A DNA stretch of 64,000 bases from CBDCPI01 sp965220245 (GTDB taxonomy: Bacteria; Chloroflexota; Dehalococcoidia; Lucifugimonadales; UBA3495), in NCBI GenBank assembly GCA_965220245.1, contig CBDCPI010000008.1, forward strand, positions 124,001-188,000. The letters run 5' to 3'. The notes beneath the pieces were generated by a model. It saw only the letters and a list, made by a program, of their open reading frames with translations. It had not been told where the DNA came from and did not search any database. Shown one piece after another: positions 24,727-33,993 of the stretch (positions are counted from its first letter, which is position 1; each line of letters opens with the position of its first letter). The translations under genes were made by a program, and so were the position numbers.

Positions 24727-25815
24727 TTAACCGGCTCTCAGGGCGGGGGCTACCTCGTCGGCGAACAGACTTAGCGAGTTAAACATCCGGTCCACGGGGA
24801 TGCTGCCGCCCACGTTGGGCTCAATTACGACGCCGGAAAGGCCCAACTCGTTGATCAGCTCCTTCAATCGTTCAATGACCATCTCCGGGCTACCGTAGGC
24901 CAGCCGGTCCCGAAGCAGGTCTTCGTAAGTAACCGCGGCCAGCCGCTGCGCCCGCTGCGCTCGCTCTTCGGTGTTGACCGTTCCGGCGCCTCCGGCGGAG
25001 CGTCCGAAGTTGTCTGCCATCCTCCGGTAGGACTTCATGGTGCTCTCTTCGGCATCTTCGTTGGCCCTCTCGCCGGTTTCGGCCACGTATACCGGAATGC
25101 GAATCAACACGTCGCCGTCGCCGGGGTGACCCGCTTTACGCCAAGCCTCTCGGTAAACGCCCAAGTGATGGCCTACCTCGGACACGTCGAAACCGCGCAA
25201 GCCCACGAAAATCGGCAGACCGCGTTCTCCGACCTGAGGGAAAGTGTCCTGAGTAGTCGCCGCCATCCGAATCGGTGGATGGGGCTGTTGATAGGGCTTG
25301 GGCACGACGCAGACGTCGTCGAAGGCGAAGTACTTCCCTTGGTGGGAGAAGCGGTGCTCGGTCCAAGCTTTGAGGATTACTTCCAAGGACTCTTGGAAGC
25401 GTTCCCGGCTCTCACCGTAGGGGATGCCGTAGCCTTCGTAAGCCCTAGCGAACCCGCTCCGGCCGATCCCGAACTCCAGCCGGCCCCGGCTGACTTGGTC
25501 TACGGTGGCGGCCTCTTCCGCCATGCGGATCGGGTGGCACAAGGGCAACACCGCCACTGCCATGCCGATCCTGAGCCGCTCGGTGCGGGCGGCAATGGCG
25601 CTGGCCAAGACCATGGGGACCGACACAATGGAAGGAATTCCGGCGCCGAAGGAGTCGGTGGGCCTTCGGGGCGCCGCGAAGTGCCGCTCCGCCAGCCAAA
25701 CGCCGTCCAACCCGCTGCTTTCGGCTTGGTCTACAACTCTAAACGCTTCCTGGAAGGCGTCTTCCTGGGTGCCACTCTCGCGGTAGTCACACTCCATGAT
25801 CATTCCTAAGTGCAT
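24727..25815 (-). CDS. LLM-class flavin-dependent monooxygenase
   Basis: 362 residues of the bacterial luciferase-like TIM barrel. Motifs: GLDGVWLAERHF, TERLRIGMAVAVLPLCHPIRMAEEAATVDQVSRGRLEFGIGRSG, and the flavin-contact loop in GSPEMVIERLKELI. It uses FMNH2 from a separate reductase and oxygen to oxidise an unknown organic substrate. SAR202-like genomes are known for many such paralogues. It stands alone, with no reductase adjacent. Confidence 0.88.
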   Translation of the reverse strand: MHLGMIMECDYRESGTQEDAFQEAFRVVDQAESSGLDGVWLAERHFAAPRRPTDSFGAGIPSIVSVPMVLASAIAARTERLRIGMAVAVLPLCHPIRMAEEAATVDQVSRGRLEFGIGRSGFARAYEGYGIPYGESRERFQESLEVILKAWTEHRFSHQGKYFAFDDVCVVPKPYQQPHPPIRMAATTQDTFPQVGERGLPIFVGLRGFDVSEVGHHLGVYREAWRKAGHPGDGDVLIRIPVYVAETGERANEDAEESTMKSYRRMADNFGRSAGGAGTVNTEERAQRAQRLAAVTYEDLLRDRLAYGSPEMVIERLKELINELGLSGVVIEPNVGGSIPVDRMFNSLSLFADEVAPALRAG

Positions 25816-25966
25816 CGTGCACCTCCATCCATTGCAGTTCGAGCCATTGCCTTTCCAGAAAGCAAACGCTTAATTCTTCGCTCCGGCGCAGCATACGCCG
25901 CCGAAGTCAAGCTAGGCCCATCCTACCATGAGCCCTAGGCCGGTTCAACCGGCGCGGATGCCCAGC

Positions 25967-26113
25967 AGTCATGTGCAAAGTCCCAAGTCGGACCAAGACG
26001 GTCTGCGAGGGCCGGTTTCAGTAGACCCCACCGTGTTTTCCAGTAAGAAATCCTGGATTCCGGCCTCCGCCGGAAAGACGGCGTGTGGTTTTGCGGACTT
26101 TGCACATGCCCTG
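25967..26113. mobile_element. Short palindromic element, TGCAAAGTCC type, with target duplication
   Basis: Inverted ends CATGTGCAAAGTCC (left) and CAGGGCATGTGCAAAGTCC (right, inverted). Flanks gatgcccagc (25957-25966) and ggtgcccagc (26114-26123) match 9 of 10. A second copy with a 48-bp interior insert lies at 32580-32774. The remainder of 25816-26157 shows nothing else. Confidence 0.65.
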
Positions 26114-26157
26114 GGTGCCCAGCCCTCCGGCAAGAGTCGACGACTGCCTGCCTAGCC

Positions 26158-27123
26158 CTAGCGGAACCCGGTTTGGTAAAGCTGCCTTAGCCGCTCTAGG
26201 TGGGCTGGGGGGATAGGGGGCAAGTCGACACAACCGGCTATTTCCTCGGTCTCGGCAACGTTCTTTACCCCGGGGACGGTGGTGTCGATGTCCCGGTTCA
26301 TCAAACAGAAGAGCATGGCCGCTTGGGACATGGTTTGGACCGGCCCATCCAGAAGGAACCGCAGGGTCCGGGTGCTGATGACATCCTGCTCTAACAATGT
26401 TCCCGGCGTCACCTCGCGGTCCACCTGCTGGCTCAAAGCGCCCGCAGCATGGGAGCGAATACCGACTACTCCCATTCCCAGAGTCCTGGCTAGGGGAATT
26501 ATCATCCCGTTATCCCACAAGTCCACTCCCTCCGGCGGCGGCTCTTGGGCGCTCCGGTTAAGCAGGTTGTAATAGGCCAAGACGGTGTCATAGTGCCCGC
26601 TCTCCATGATCCGCTTAACGGTTGGCACGTGGGGGTCCATCGCCGAAATGCCGATGAATCGGGTCATGCCAGCCTCTTGCACTTTTTTGTAGGCGTCCAG
26701 CACCGGCCCAAGGGCGTCATCGGCGGAAAGGGAGTCGGGGACCTCACCCTGGTTTAGGGTAAACCGGTTATGCACGTGCAGGACGGCCACCGATTCCATT
26801 TGCAGACGCCGCAGGCTTGCTTCCACCGAGCGGCGCACGGCGCCCGCCACGTCGTCCATCTCGTGGGCCCCTAAGCGGACTTTGGTCGCCACAATCGATT
26901 GGTCGTGCCGCCCTTGCAACGCCGCTCCCAAGACTTCCTCGGCTTTGCCGTCGCCATAGCTGGGAGCGACGTCGAAAAAGTTAATCCCTAGGTCCAACGC
27001 GCGGTGGATGGCCCGTACAGATTCGTCCTCGGTGGTTGCACCCCACACCTGTCCGATGCCCCCGCCGCCAAAACCGGCCCGGGATACTTGGAGACCGGTA
27101 CGCCCTAAGGTAGCGTACTCCAT
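26158..27123 (-). CDS. Aldo/keto reductase
   Basis: 321 residues from ATG 27123 (MEYATLGRTGLQ), seven bases after GGAGGG; an upstream ATG at 27168 is unlikely. Catalytic tetrad: Asp and Tyr in NFFDVAPSYGDGKAEEVLG, Lys in IVATKVRLG, His in VLHVHNRF. The C-terminal LFCLMNRDIDTTVPGVKN binds NADPH in this family. It resembles the group that includes L-galactose/pyridoxal-type dehydrogenases; substrate unknown. Confidence 0.9.
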   Translation of the reverse strand: MEYATLGRTGLQVSRAGFGGGGIGQVWGATTEDESVRAIHRALDLGINFFDVAPSYGDGKAEEVLGAALQGRHDQSIVATKVRLGAHEMDDVAGAVRRSVEASLRRLQMESVAVLHVHNRFTLNQGEVPDSLSADDALGPVLDAYKKVQEAGMTRFIGISAMDPHVPTVKRIMESGHYDTVLAYYNLLNRSAQEPPPEGVDLWDNGMIIPLARTLGMGVVGIRSHAAGALSQQVDREVTPGTLLEQDVISTRTLRFLLDGPVQTMSQAAMLFCLMNRDIDTTVPGVKNVAETEEIAGCVDLPPIPPAHLERLRQLYQTGFR

Positions 27124-27158
27124 GGTGACGCCCTCCATTCCTGTCCCAATTGGGCCAG

Positions 27159-27188
27159 ACGTTAGCACTGCTATATCGGACTAGTCAA
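27159..27188 (-). promoter_or_regulatory. Promoter of the aldo/keto reductase
   Basis: On the minus strand TTGACT, 18-bp spacer, TAACGT; predicted start about 30 nt before the ATG. The -10 hexamer is the same as in the promoter at 16201. Confidence 0.45.
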
Positions 27189-27206
27189 CTGAAGCTCTAC
27201 GCCTAT

Positions 27207-27410
27207 CAGGGTCTTTTACTGATGCGTGAATCGATTGCTAAACTCTGGCGTTCCCCCGTCATTCCGGCGCAGGCCGGAATCCACAGGCGCTAAGGGAGAG
27301 AAACGTAACTGTCTGAAAGGACTTCTGGATTCCGGCCTGCGCCGGAATGACGGGTTGGGCGGCAATGAGTATGGTTTAGAGATTCATTCACGTATCAGTA
27401 AAAGACCCTG
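27207..27410. mobile_element. Short palindromic element with CAGGGTCTTTTACTGAT ends
   Basis: 204 bp. The ends CAGGGTCTTTTACTGATGCG and inverted CAGGGTCTTTTACTGATACG differ at one base. The interior carries GTCATTCCGGCGCAGGCCGG and its inverse. Flanks ctacgcctat (27197-27206) and ctacgcttat (27411-27420) match 9 of 10, marking a target duplication. Confidence 0.75.
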
Positions 27411-27455
27411 CTACGCTTATCCAGGACGATTGCAAAGTTGATGCCAACGGTAATT

Positions 27456-27542
27456 GTCTGAATCAGGATTTGCTGGATTTTGGGGTTTTCAGGATATTTC
27501 CAGTCCTGAGCATCCTTTAATCTTGATAATCCTGATTCAGAC
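27456..27542. repeat. Inverted repeat with GTCTGAATCAGGATT ends
   Basis: A perfect 15-bp inverted pair, GTCTGAATCAGGATT (27456) and AATCCTGATTCAGAC (27542), encloses 57 AT-richer bases. This type of repeat is seen scattered in many bacterial genomes. It fills much of the gap before the next gene together with the element at 27207. Confidence 0.7.
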
Positions 27543-27609
27543 GAATATTAAGAAGGCTCTTATGGCCTGGCATGGTAGGTCCACTATTGCAGTAGAATAA
27601 CGCAAAGAA

Positions 27610-28989
27610 ATGGTGCGTGCAGAAACCGGAAACAACGTCAGGGCGCCGCTCTTGACCTTGGGGGGAAAAGCGCTCCGGCAAATTACCGCTTGGACGGCGT
27701 CGAGGCTACTCGTTGCCTTGGTCCTGCTGACGGTTTGGGCTTGGGTCCCGCCGGTGCTGGCCAGCGGCGGCGGTGTTACTGTGGTGGAAGACCGCGGCGA
27801 GGTGGATTTCCCCACCGAGTTGAGCTTCACTCTGACGGCGGAAGGTGACCAGAATATCGTCGAGGTGCAATTGCTGTATCGCGCTGCCGGCAGCGAAACG
27901 TGGTCCTATGCCTACCCGGACTTTACTCCCGGCCGTCAAGTCACCAGCAAATTTGGATTGCTGCTTACCGGTGCAACCTATCTGCCGCCGGGCGTGTTGG
28001 TGGAGTACTACTACATCATCACCGATGCCCAAGGAAACCGTCACCACACCACACCAAAGGTTTTGGAGTACCTCGACGGTCGATTCTCTTGGGACCACAC
28101 CCAGATAGATTCCTTGGTCTTGCTGCACCACGGCCAACCCGAGGCTCAGGTGGAGTCGGTGTCCCGGGTAGTGGGACCAGCCTTGGCCCGAGTCCGCGAC
28201 TTGCTCCAGATCGAGTCCGCCAAGCCGATCCGAGGAGTGATCTACCTAAGAAGCGCCGACGCCCGTGAAGTCTTTCCCCGTCAGAGCCAGACCATTACAG
28301 ACTCCCAGGTGTTCGGAGGGTTTGCTTTTCCAAACCGCGGGGTTTTTGTGGCTATCGGGTTTAATGCCCGGATCATCACCCACGAGGCTAGTCACTTGCT
28401 GTTACGGCAAGCCGTGGGACCCAACGGCCGTGGCGTCCCCGCTTGGTTGAATGAAGGATTTGCCAGCTATGCAGAGCCCGGAAGCAGACCGTTTAGTGGC
28501 CTCAGCTTGAGCTCCGGGGGCGCGTCTCCAAAGAAACTGTCCTTGAGGGCCATGTCATCCTTGGCGGGTACGCCGACGGACATCGGCGCCTTTTACCGGA
28601 AAGCCGAAAGCGTGGTGGCCTTTATGATAGAAGAATTCGGCGAAGCTTCTTTCCGGCGCTTCGTGGCAAACTTGGCGGAAGGCCGGACCACCGACCAAGC
28701 GTTGCTGGCGGCCTACGGACTTGACACTACTGAGTTGGAGGCCCGCTGGGCTACCGAGGACCGGCGCCCGGCAGCGCCGGCTCCCCGGCCGCGGTCCCCG
28801 GCCAACCCTTGGATGAATTTCAGCACCTTGGTCTTGGGAGGATTGGCCCTCGTTGTATCCTTTGCTGTAATCTTTCGCTACTTACGCAATAAGTTGCGCC
28901 CGGCGGAAGAGCGGTATCCGCCGTGGAACCCTCCTGATTTCTTTGACCCCGTAGACGAGGACATCGGAGACGACAATAGACCTCGTTAG
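27610..28989 (+). CDS. Membrane-anchored zinc metallopeptidase (peptidase MA-like)
   Basis: 459 residues: N-terminal signal/anchor (LLVALVLLTVWAWVPPVLA), a beta domain (about residues 55-170), then a gluzincin-like domain with IITHEASHLLLRQAVG (HExxH-type, His 257 region) and VPAWLNEGFASYAE (Glu ligand in the conserved W-L-N-E-G), a helix at about 402-422 and an acidic tail. The orientation suggests a catalytic domain outside the cytoplasm and a short cytoplasmic tail. Target unknown. Confidence 0.85.
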   Translation: MVRAETGNNVRAPLLTLGGKALRQITAWTASRLLVALVLLTVWAWVPPVLASGGGVTVVEDRGEVDFPTELSFTLTAEGDQNIVEVQLLYRAAGSETWSYAYPDFTPGRQVTSKFGLLLTGATYLPPGVLVEYYYIITDAQGNRHHTTPKVLEYLDGRFSWDHTQIDSLVLLHHGQPEAQVESVSRVVGPALARVRDLLQIESAKPIRGVIYLRSADAREVFPRQSQTITDSQVFGGFAFPNRGVFVAIGFNARIITHEASHLLLRQAVGPNGRGVPAWLNEGFASYAEPGSRPFSGLSLSSGGASPKKLSLRAMSSLAGTPTDIGAFYRKAESVVAFMIEEFGEASFRRFVANLAEGRTTDQALLAAYGLDTTELEARWATEDRRPAAPAPRPRSPANPWMNFSTLVLGGLALVVSFAVIFRYLRNKLRPAEERYPPWNPPDFFDPVDEDIGDDNRPR

Positions 28990-29167
28990 CCGACAAGTCT
29001 AGGAGTAAAGCACTGGGCGGTTCCGGTCTCGGCTATCAAGATAGGCTTCACCAGCCGGATAATTTTTTGGTATCCTCTGGCAGCAGGACGGCACAGCGAT
29101 GCCACCATATCGCCGAATGAGAGGCGGTTTCCGTAAGGATTGCTGGAAAAGGACTGGGAGGATTGGG

Positions 29168-29656
29168 ATGGCCGGTCGCGAGATCCAAGAATTGCAGGAC
29201 GGGCTGCGGGCTGCCCGGGACGAAGTCTTAAAAGCGATTCATGGCATTACCGAAGAAGGAGCCCATGAGATACCGGCCCCCGGTGAATGGTCGGTAGCCC
29301 AGTTATTGGGGCACATTGCGGAGTTGCAGGTTTTTTGGGTGGGTAAGGCTTTGCTGCTCACCAAAGAAACCGACCCCCAGATATCCCGCACCGCAGTAGA
29401 GAGCGACCAGCGGATTGCCGCGGTGACTGGCCGCTCCCAAGAGCGCATTGAGGACCTAGAATGCGAAGTGATAGCAGCTTGCGAGGAAGCGGCCGCGATG
29501 GTGGGAGGGATCGACCCGCAAGACTTGACCCGGCCCGGCCACCGGGAAGAAAACCCAATGACCGCCGCCAGCGTAATTCAGTATGTGGCCCGCCACGTTC
29601 GAGACCATGCTAACCAGATAACCGAAACTCGCCGGTTAATCCGCCGGAAGCACTAG
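29168..29656 (+). CDS. DinB-like four-helix protein
   Basis: 162 residues from ATG 29168 (MAGREIQELQ) with GGAGG upstream; an upstream ATG at 29099 lacks a site. The helices with metal-type His are visible: EWSVAQLLGHIAELQVFW (first His) and YVARHVRDHANQI (second and third His), as in the DinB/mycothiol-dependent isomerase-like fold. These proteins often are thiol transferases or metal-binding proteins; the function here is unknown. Confidence 0.8.
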   Translation: MAGREIQELQDGLRAARDEVLKAIHGITEEGAHEIPAPGEWSVAQLLGHIAELQVFWVGKALLLTKETDPQISRTAVESDQRIAAVTGRSQERIEDLECEVIAACEEAAAMVGGIDPQDLTRPGHREENPMTAASVIQYVARHVRDHANQITETRRLIRRKH

Positions 29657-29682
29657 GCAGCCGCGCCGTTCCCGGTGGGTAG

Positions 29683-29850
29683 CAGGGTCTTTCGATTCTC
29701 GATGTTAAGTGGATACAGATCTCCACACCCGGTCATTCTGAGGAGCTTGCGACGAAGAATCTAAAATGTTTCGGCAGCAAAACGGCCTGGAAGACCAGGA
29801 CTTTAGACCCTTCGCTGTCGCTCAGGGCGACAGACAATCGAAAGACCCTG
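29683..29850. mobile_element. Short palindromic element with perfect 10-bp target duplication
   Basis: 168 bp. The ends CAGGGTCTTTCGATTCTC and inverted CAGGGTCTTTCGATTGTC differ at one base. The flanks are identical: cggtgggtag at 29673-29682 and 29851-29860. The interior is the 'GAAGAATCTAAAATG...TTTAGACCCTTCGC' module. This is the cleanest copy of the family and probably a young insertion. Confidence 0.8.
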
Positions 29851-29925
29851 CGGTGGGTAGCCGGGCCATCCCGGTATAGGCTTTCTAAGGACTTGCTGGG
29901 GGGCCGTCAAAAGGATTCTACTCAA

Positions 29926-30693
29926 ATGCGGATAATGGATAATAGAATGAAACTGCTTATCTTGATGTGCGCCATGACGATAGCGCTTTTGCTGGGCGGG
30001 TGCATTATTGATACGCCAACCCCTCCGGCCACTCTCACGGAGGAGGGTGAGGAGGCGACCCCTGAGGCGGACGAAACCCCAATAGCGGGACCAACTGTGG
30101 GAGTGTTGCCTACCACTCCCGCTAGGGCAACGCCCACGCCACGGCTGGCATCAGTCGGCGGACGGTCGGTTAAGCAGTACGGTGAACCGCCGCTGCTGAC
30201 CATCGACCCCAACGCCCGGTACACTGCGACCATCCGGACCAGCAACGGGGCCTTCACCGTAGACCTCTATGCGTCCCAAGCGCCGATGACCGTCAACAGC
30301 TTTGTTTTTCTGGCCCAAGACCGTTTCTACGACGGGCTGATTTTCCACCGGGTCATTGAAGGATTCATGATCCAGGGTGGTGACCCGGCCGGCAACGGGA
30401 GCGCGGGGCCCGGGTACCAATTTGGCGACGAGATAGTCCCGGAGTTGGTGTTCGACGGCCCCGGGATCTTGGCAATGGCGAACCGAGGGGTTAACACATC
30501 GACCAATGGGAGTCAATTCTTCGTAACCGTGGCGCCAACACCTCACCTTGATGGCAATCACACCATCTTTGGCCGGGTAACCAACGGCCAGGAAGTGGTC
30601 GACGCAATTTCAAAGACGAGGACCGGCCCAAGCGACCGGCCCCTCCAAAACGTGGTTATTCAAAGCATCGACATCACTAAGTCGGGTGGTTAG
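29926..30693 (+). CDS. Cyclophilin-type peptidyl-prolyl isomerase lipoprotein
   Basis: About 255 residues from ATG 29926 (eleven bases after AAAGGA) or the ATG at 29947. Lipobox LLLGGC follows the signal, then a Glu/Thr/Pro linker of about 80 residues. The cyclophilin domain includes IFHRVIEGFMIQGGDP, GILAMANRGVNTSTNGSQFFVT and HTIFGRVTNGQEVVDAI, with the conserved catalytic Arg in FHR. It should help fold exported proteins at the outer face of the membrane. Confidence 0.9.
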   Translation: MRIMDNRMKLLILMCAMTIALLLGGCIIDTPTPPATLTEEGEEATPEADETPIAGPTVGVLPTTPARATPTPRLASVGGRSVKQYGEPPLLTIDPNARYTATIRTSNGAFTVDLYASQAPMTVNSFVFLAQDRFYDGLIFHRVIEGFMIQGGDPAGNGSAGPGYQFGDEIVPELVFDGPGILAMANRGVNTSTNGSQFFVTVAPTPHLDGNHTIFGRVTNGQEVVDAISKTRTGPSDRPLQNVVIQSIDITKSGG

Positions 30694-30757
30694 GAACGCT
30701 GCGACAGCGGCCCCAACCGCCGGTACTGAATCGAGAATTCCGGGAAGGAGAAGTCTG

Positions 30758-31579
30758 GTGGCGTTTGAATACCTAATCTACGACCGGCAGGGGCCAATTT
30801 GCTACCTGACGTTAAACCGCCCGGAAAAGCTGAACGCGTTAAACGCCGGACTGATGGCGGAGTTACGGGAGGCGTTGGCGACGATTGATGCCGACCCGGA
30901 AATCCGGGTGGCCATCTTGACCGGAGCCGGGCGGGCGTTTTCAGCGGGGTTCGACATTCAACGGGAGCCCGGAGAACCGGAGCTTCACGAGGTCTCGGCC
31001 GACACTAGGCGAGAACACCTGAAAAACCATATCGACACTTTCATGATGGTCTGGAACCTGAGCAAACCGGTCATCGCCGCCGTCAACGGTTTTGCTCTAG
31101 CGGGCGCCTGTGAGTTGGTCCAAGTCTGCGATATTAAAATCGCCTCGGAGCGAGCGGTCTTGGGTGAGCCGGAAATTCGCGCCGGGTTGGGGCCGCCGTT
31201 TCTGATTACGCCCTTCAGCGTGAGCCCAATGAAGGCTAAAGAGTTGCTTCTGACCGGCGATACCATCGACGCCCACGAAGCGGCTCGGCTCGGAATGGTG
31301 AACCGCGTGGTGCCCCACGACGATCTGATGGCCGAGTGCGAGAAGACCGCCCGGAAAATTTGCTTGATGGCCCAAGTTGGCGTCAAGATGACCAAGCGCG
31401 CGGTGAACCGGGCCCTGGAAGGGATGGGGTTCCTCGCCACCATCGAGCACAATCTGGAGTTGATGGTCCACTTCGAGACCAGCACCAGCCCGGAGACCGA
31501 GGAGTTTAACTCGATTCGCCGGGAAAAGGGTCTGCGAGCGGCTTTGGACTGGAGAGACGCCCGGTTCCGAGACCTTTAA
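30758..31579 (+). CDS. Enoyl-CoA hydratase/isomerase family protein
   Basis: 273 residues from GTG 30758, seven bases after AAGGAG; an ATG frame from 30686 is an extension without support. Crotonase motifs: NRPEKLNALN, the oxyanion segment GAGRAFSAGFDI, NGFALAGACEL, and GEPEIRAGLGPPF. Of the two crotonase Glu positions, Glu in GEPE is present and the other is unclear, so hydratase, isomerase or hydrolase activity cannot be fixed. Its stop codon overlaps that of the convergent next gene by 4 bp. Confidence 0.88.
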   Translation: MAFEYLIYDRQGPICYLTLNRPEKLNALNAGLMAELREALATIDADPEIRVAILTGAGRAFSAGFDIQREPGEPELHEVSADTRREHLKNHIDTFMMVWNLSKPVIAAVNGFALAGACELVQVCDIKIASERAVLGEPEIRAGLGPPFLITPFSVSPMKAKELLLTGDTIDAHEAARLGMVNRVVPHDDLMAECEKTARKICLMAQVGVKMTKRAVNRALEGMGFLATIEHNLELMVHFETSTSPETEEFNSIRREKGLRAALDWRDARFRDL

Positions 31580-32472
31580 CCGCCCCGCTTTACCTCTACC
31601 TTGGCCAGTCCCTCCAGAAAGTGCAGGATCGCCGAGTGGTCCGACTCGCTTTCCCCTTCGTTGACTAGAGCGCCCAACATCTGTTGCAGCAAGGCCGTGA
31701 CCGGCAACGGTATGTTTAGCTCTTGGGCGGTCTGCAAGACGTTGCGCAGGTCTTTCTGGTGCAGGCGGATGCGGAACCCGGCCCGGAAATTCCGGTCCAG
31801 CATCATCGGCCCTTTGGCTTCCATTACGGCGCTCCCCGCCAGCCCGCCGCGGATGGCGTTGAACACCTTTTCCGGGTCGACACCGGCCCGTTGGGCCAGC
31901 ACCAAGGCCTCACTCAGCGCCTCTATGTTGGCCGCGACAATGATCTGATTGGCCAGCTTGGTAACTCCACCAGCGCCGATGTCGCCGGTTAGCACCACAT
32001 TGCCACCCATGGTCTTCAGCAAGTCGAAGCATTCGTCGAAGGTCTCTTGTTTACCGCCGACCATGATGGCCAAGGTCGCGTTGATCGCTCCCGGTTCGCC
32101 GCCGCTGACGGGGGCGTCCAACATCTCCACCCCCTTCTTGGCGCATTCGGCAGCAATTTTTTGTGAGACCAGAGGAGCAATGGAGCTCATGTCGATTACT
32201 ATGGAGCCGCTGGCGGCGCCTTCCAGCACCCCGTCGGGGCCGAGAATAGCTGCCTCCGAGTCGGCCGAGTCGGGAAGCATAGTGATGATTTTGCCGGAGA
32301 CGGCCGCCACCTCCTTGCTGGAAGATGCTGGCGCCGCCCCTTCGGTAACCACTTCCTCCATGCTTTCGCCAACGATGTCATATACCGTCAGAGAGTAGCC
32401 CGCTTTCAGCAGGTTCTTCGCCATGGGCTTTCCCATAATTCCAAGGCCAACAAAACCGATTCTATCCGCCAT
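31576..32472 (-). CDS. 3-hydroxyisobutyrate dehydrogenase / tartronate semialdehyde reductase family
   Basis: 298 residues from ATG 32472 (MADRIGFV), seven bases after GAGGAG; the longer frame to 32694 runs into a repeat. GFVGLGIMGKPMAKNLLKAGY binds NAD(P); DAPVSGGEPGAINATLAIMVGG is the substrate loop; the catalytic Lys lies in GAGGVTKLANQII. It oxidises or reduces short beta-hydroxy acids. Which substrate is used (tartronate semialdehyde or 3-hydroxyisobutyrate) is not decidable here. Confidence 0.9.
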   Translation of the reverse strand: MADRIGFVGLGIMGKPMAKNLLKAGYSLTVYDIVGESMEEVVTEGAAPASSSKEVAAVSGKIITMLPDSADSEAAILGPDGVLEGAASGSIVIDMSSIAPLVSQKIAAECAKKGVEMLDAPVSGGEPGAINATLAIMVGGKQETFDECFDLLKTMGGNVVLTGDIGAGGVTKLANQIIVAANIEALSEALVLAQRAGVDPEKVFNAIRGGLAGSAVMEAKGPMMLDRNFRAGFRIRLHQKDLRNVLQTAQELNIPLPVTALLQQMLGALVNEGESESDHSAILHFLEGLAKVEVKRGG

Positions 32473-32579
32473 GGTCATACTCCTCTTTTTGTCGAAAACC
32501 CGGTGAAAAGCAGCTAGTCCAAGTAACCGCCACTCTACCATACCGGCATTCACTAGGCTACCGGGGCGCAAGCGGAGAC

Positions 32580-32774
32580 CAGGGCTTGTGCTAAGTCCCA
32601 GGTCGGACCAAGACGGTCTGCAAGGACCCGTTTCAGTAGACCCCACCGTCGTCCCGGCTTTCGCCGGGACCCAGGAATGCTGAGACAACTGCACCGTTTT
32701 CCAGCAAGAAATCCTGGATTCCGGCCTCCGCCGGAAAGACGGCGTGTGGTTTTACGGACTTTGCATAAGCCCTG
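32580..32774. repeat. Palindromic element, TGCAAAGTCC type, copy 2 with insert
   Basis: The ends CAGGGCTTGTGCTAAGTCC and inverted CAGGGCTTATGCAAAGTCC pair with two mismatches. The sequence parallels 25967-26113, with the shared GGTCGGACCAAGACGGTCTG and TTTCAGTAGACCCCACCG blocks, but contains about 48 extra bases (TCGTCCCGGC...CTGCACCG). I found no matching flanks. Confidence 0.65.
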
Positions 32775-32789
32775 CAAGTCCGCCTAAGG

Positions 32790-32897
32790 CAGCCACAAGG
32801 GCTGCCCCTACCCCCGGCGGTGGGTTGCCCTGTAGGGAGCAACCCTTGTGGTTGCCCCCTTTAGTCTGCTATCTGCATTGAGCATCGAAAGACCCTG
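32790..32897. repeat. Repeat cluster: CCACAAGGGCTGCCCCTAC and an orphan AAAGACCCTG end
   Basis: Two facing 'CCACAAGGG...GCCCC' copies (32790-32858) are like the palindrome at 6509. They are followed by ATCGAAAGACCCTG, a right end of the CAGGGTCTTT family without a visible left partner. The stretch looks like layered old insertions. Confidence 0.5.
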
Positions 32898-32911
32898 CGG
32901 CGCCAGCGCCG

Positions 32912-32940
32912 TTGTTTTGGGTTTGCGTGGGGGTTATGAT
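32912..32940 (+). promoter_or_regulatory. Promoter of the epimerase gene
   Basis: TTGTTT, a 17-bp spacer, TATGAT; the start codon of the next gene follows 29 bases later. It matches 4 of 6 and 5 of 6 consensus positions. Confidence 0.45.
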
Positions 32941-32969
32941 GCTAACAGAGTTCTTTTATCGAGGTCCTG

Positions 32970-33914
32970 ATGATCGACGGCAAGACCGCTTTAGTCACCG
33001 GCGGCGCCGGTTTTATCGGCTCCCACTTGGTAGACCGGCTATTGGGATTGGATTACCGGGTGGTGGTGATCGACGATCTGAGTGCCGGCAAGCTAAGAAA
33101 TCTCAACCCGGCGGCGACTTTTCACCATTGCGATATTACCGAGCCCGCAGCTACCGAGGTCTTCCAACGGGAACAACCCGATTTGGTCTTCCACTTGGCC
33201 GCTCAGACCAGTGTGAGCAAGTCCACACGGGACCCGGTGAGAGACAGCCAAGTCAACGTCATCGGTACGCTACGGATGTTAGAAGCGTCCCGACGGTACG
33301 GCGTAGAGAAGTTTGTCTACTCCAGCACCGGGGGAGCCCTCTACGGCGACCCGGAGGTGGACCCCTGCCCCGATGACCACCCGATTACTCCGCTGGCTCC
33401 CTACGGCTTGTCCAAGTACCTGGGCGAGTTGGACCTAGAATTTTACCGGAGGATGTACCGCCTAAACTATACTTCACTGCGGTATGGCAACGTCTACGGG
33501 CCTCGCCAAGACCCGCACAGCGAGGCCGGGGTGGTGGCAATATTCGCCTTGGCGATGCTGGAGGGAAAGCAGCCGGAGATATTTGGCGACGGTAATCAGG
33601 AGCGGGACTTTGTGTCGGTTGCCGACGTGGTCGAGGCCAATATTCTGGCCATCGACCGGGGCGATGGGATGGCGATGAACATCGGCACCGGACAAAAAAC
33701 CAGCATCAACCGGATCTTCGAGTCTTTGAAGAACATCATCGGCTACCGCTGGGGGCCTCTGTACAGTGCTCCCCGCCTTGATGATGTTTATCAAATAAGC
33801 TTGGAAAGCTCCCGGGCGAGAGAGGAGTTGGGCTGGACGGCGCAGGTGGACCTCGAGGACGGTCTGCGGCAGACCGTGGAATATTTTCGGGAGACGGTCC
33901 ATGCCGACCGTTAA
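32970..33914 (+). CDS. NAD-dependent sugar-nucleotide epimerase/dehydratase
   Basis: 314 residues of the extended SDR type: TGGAGFIGSHLVDRLL at residue 10, D-D-L-S-A-G for NAD ribose, HLAAQTSVSKSTRDP, the Ser in VYSSTGGALYGD and the YGLSK motif (YxxxK), then RYGNVYGPRQ and GNQERDFVSVADV. The closest functional class is UDP-glucose 4-epimerase. It stands alone rather than in a polysaccharide cluster, so it may supply UDP-galactose for glycolipids. Confidence 0.88.
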   Translation: MIDGKTALVTGGAGFIGSHLVDRLLGLDYRVVVIDDLSAGKLRNLNPAATFHHCDITEPAATEVFQREQPDLVFHLAAQTSVSKSTRDPVRDSQVNVIGTLRMLEASRRYGVEKFVYSSTGGALYGDPEVDPCPDDHPITPLAPYGLSKYLGELDLEFYRRMYRLNYTSLRYGNVYGPRQDPHSEAGVVAIFALAMLEGKQPEIFGDGNQERDFVSVADVVEANILAIDRGDGMAMNIGTGQKTSINRIFESLKNIIGYRWGPLYSAPRLDDVYQISLESSRAREELGWTAQVDLEDGLRQTVEYFRETVHADR

Positions 33915-33993
33915 GCCGCATAGCGAGTAGGCTACATTCCCAGTAAGCTGGAGTAGTAAAAATACAGGTCTTTGGGTATTAAATAATACATGG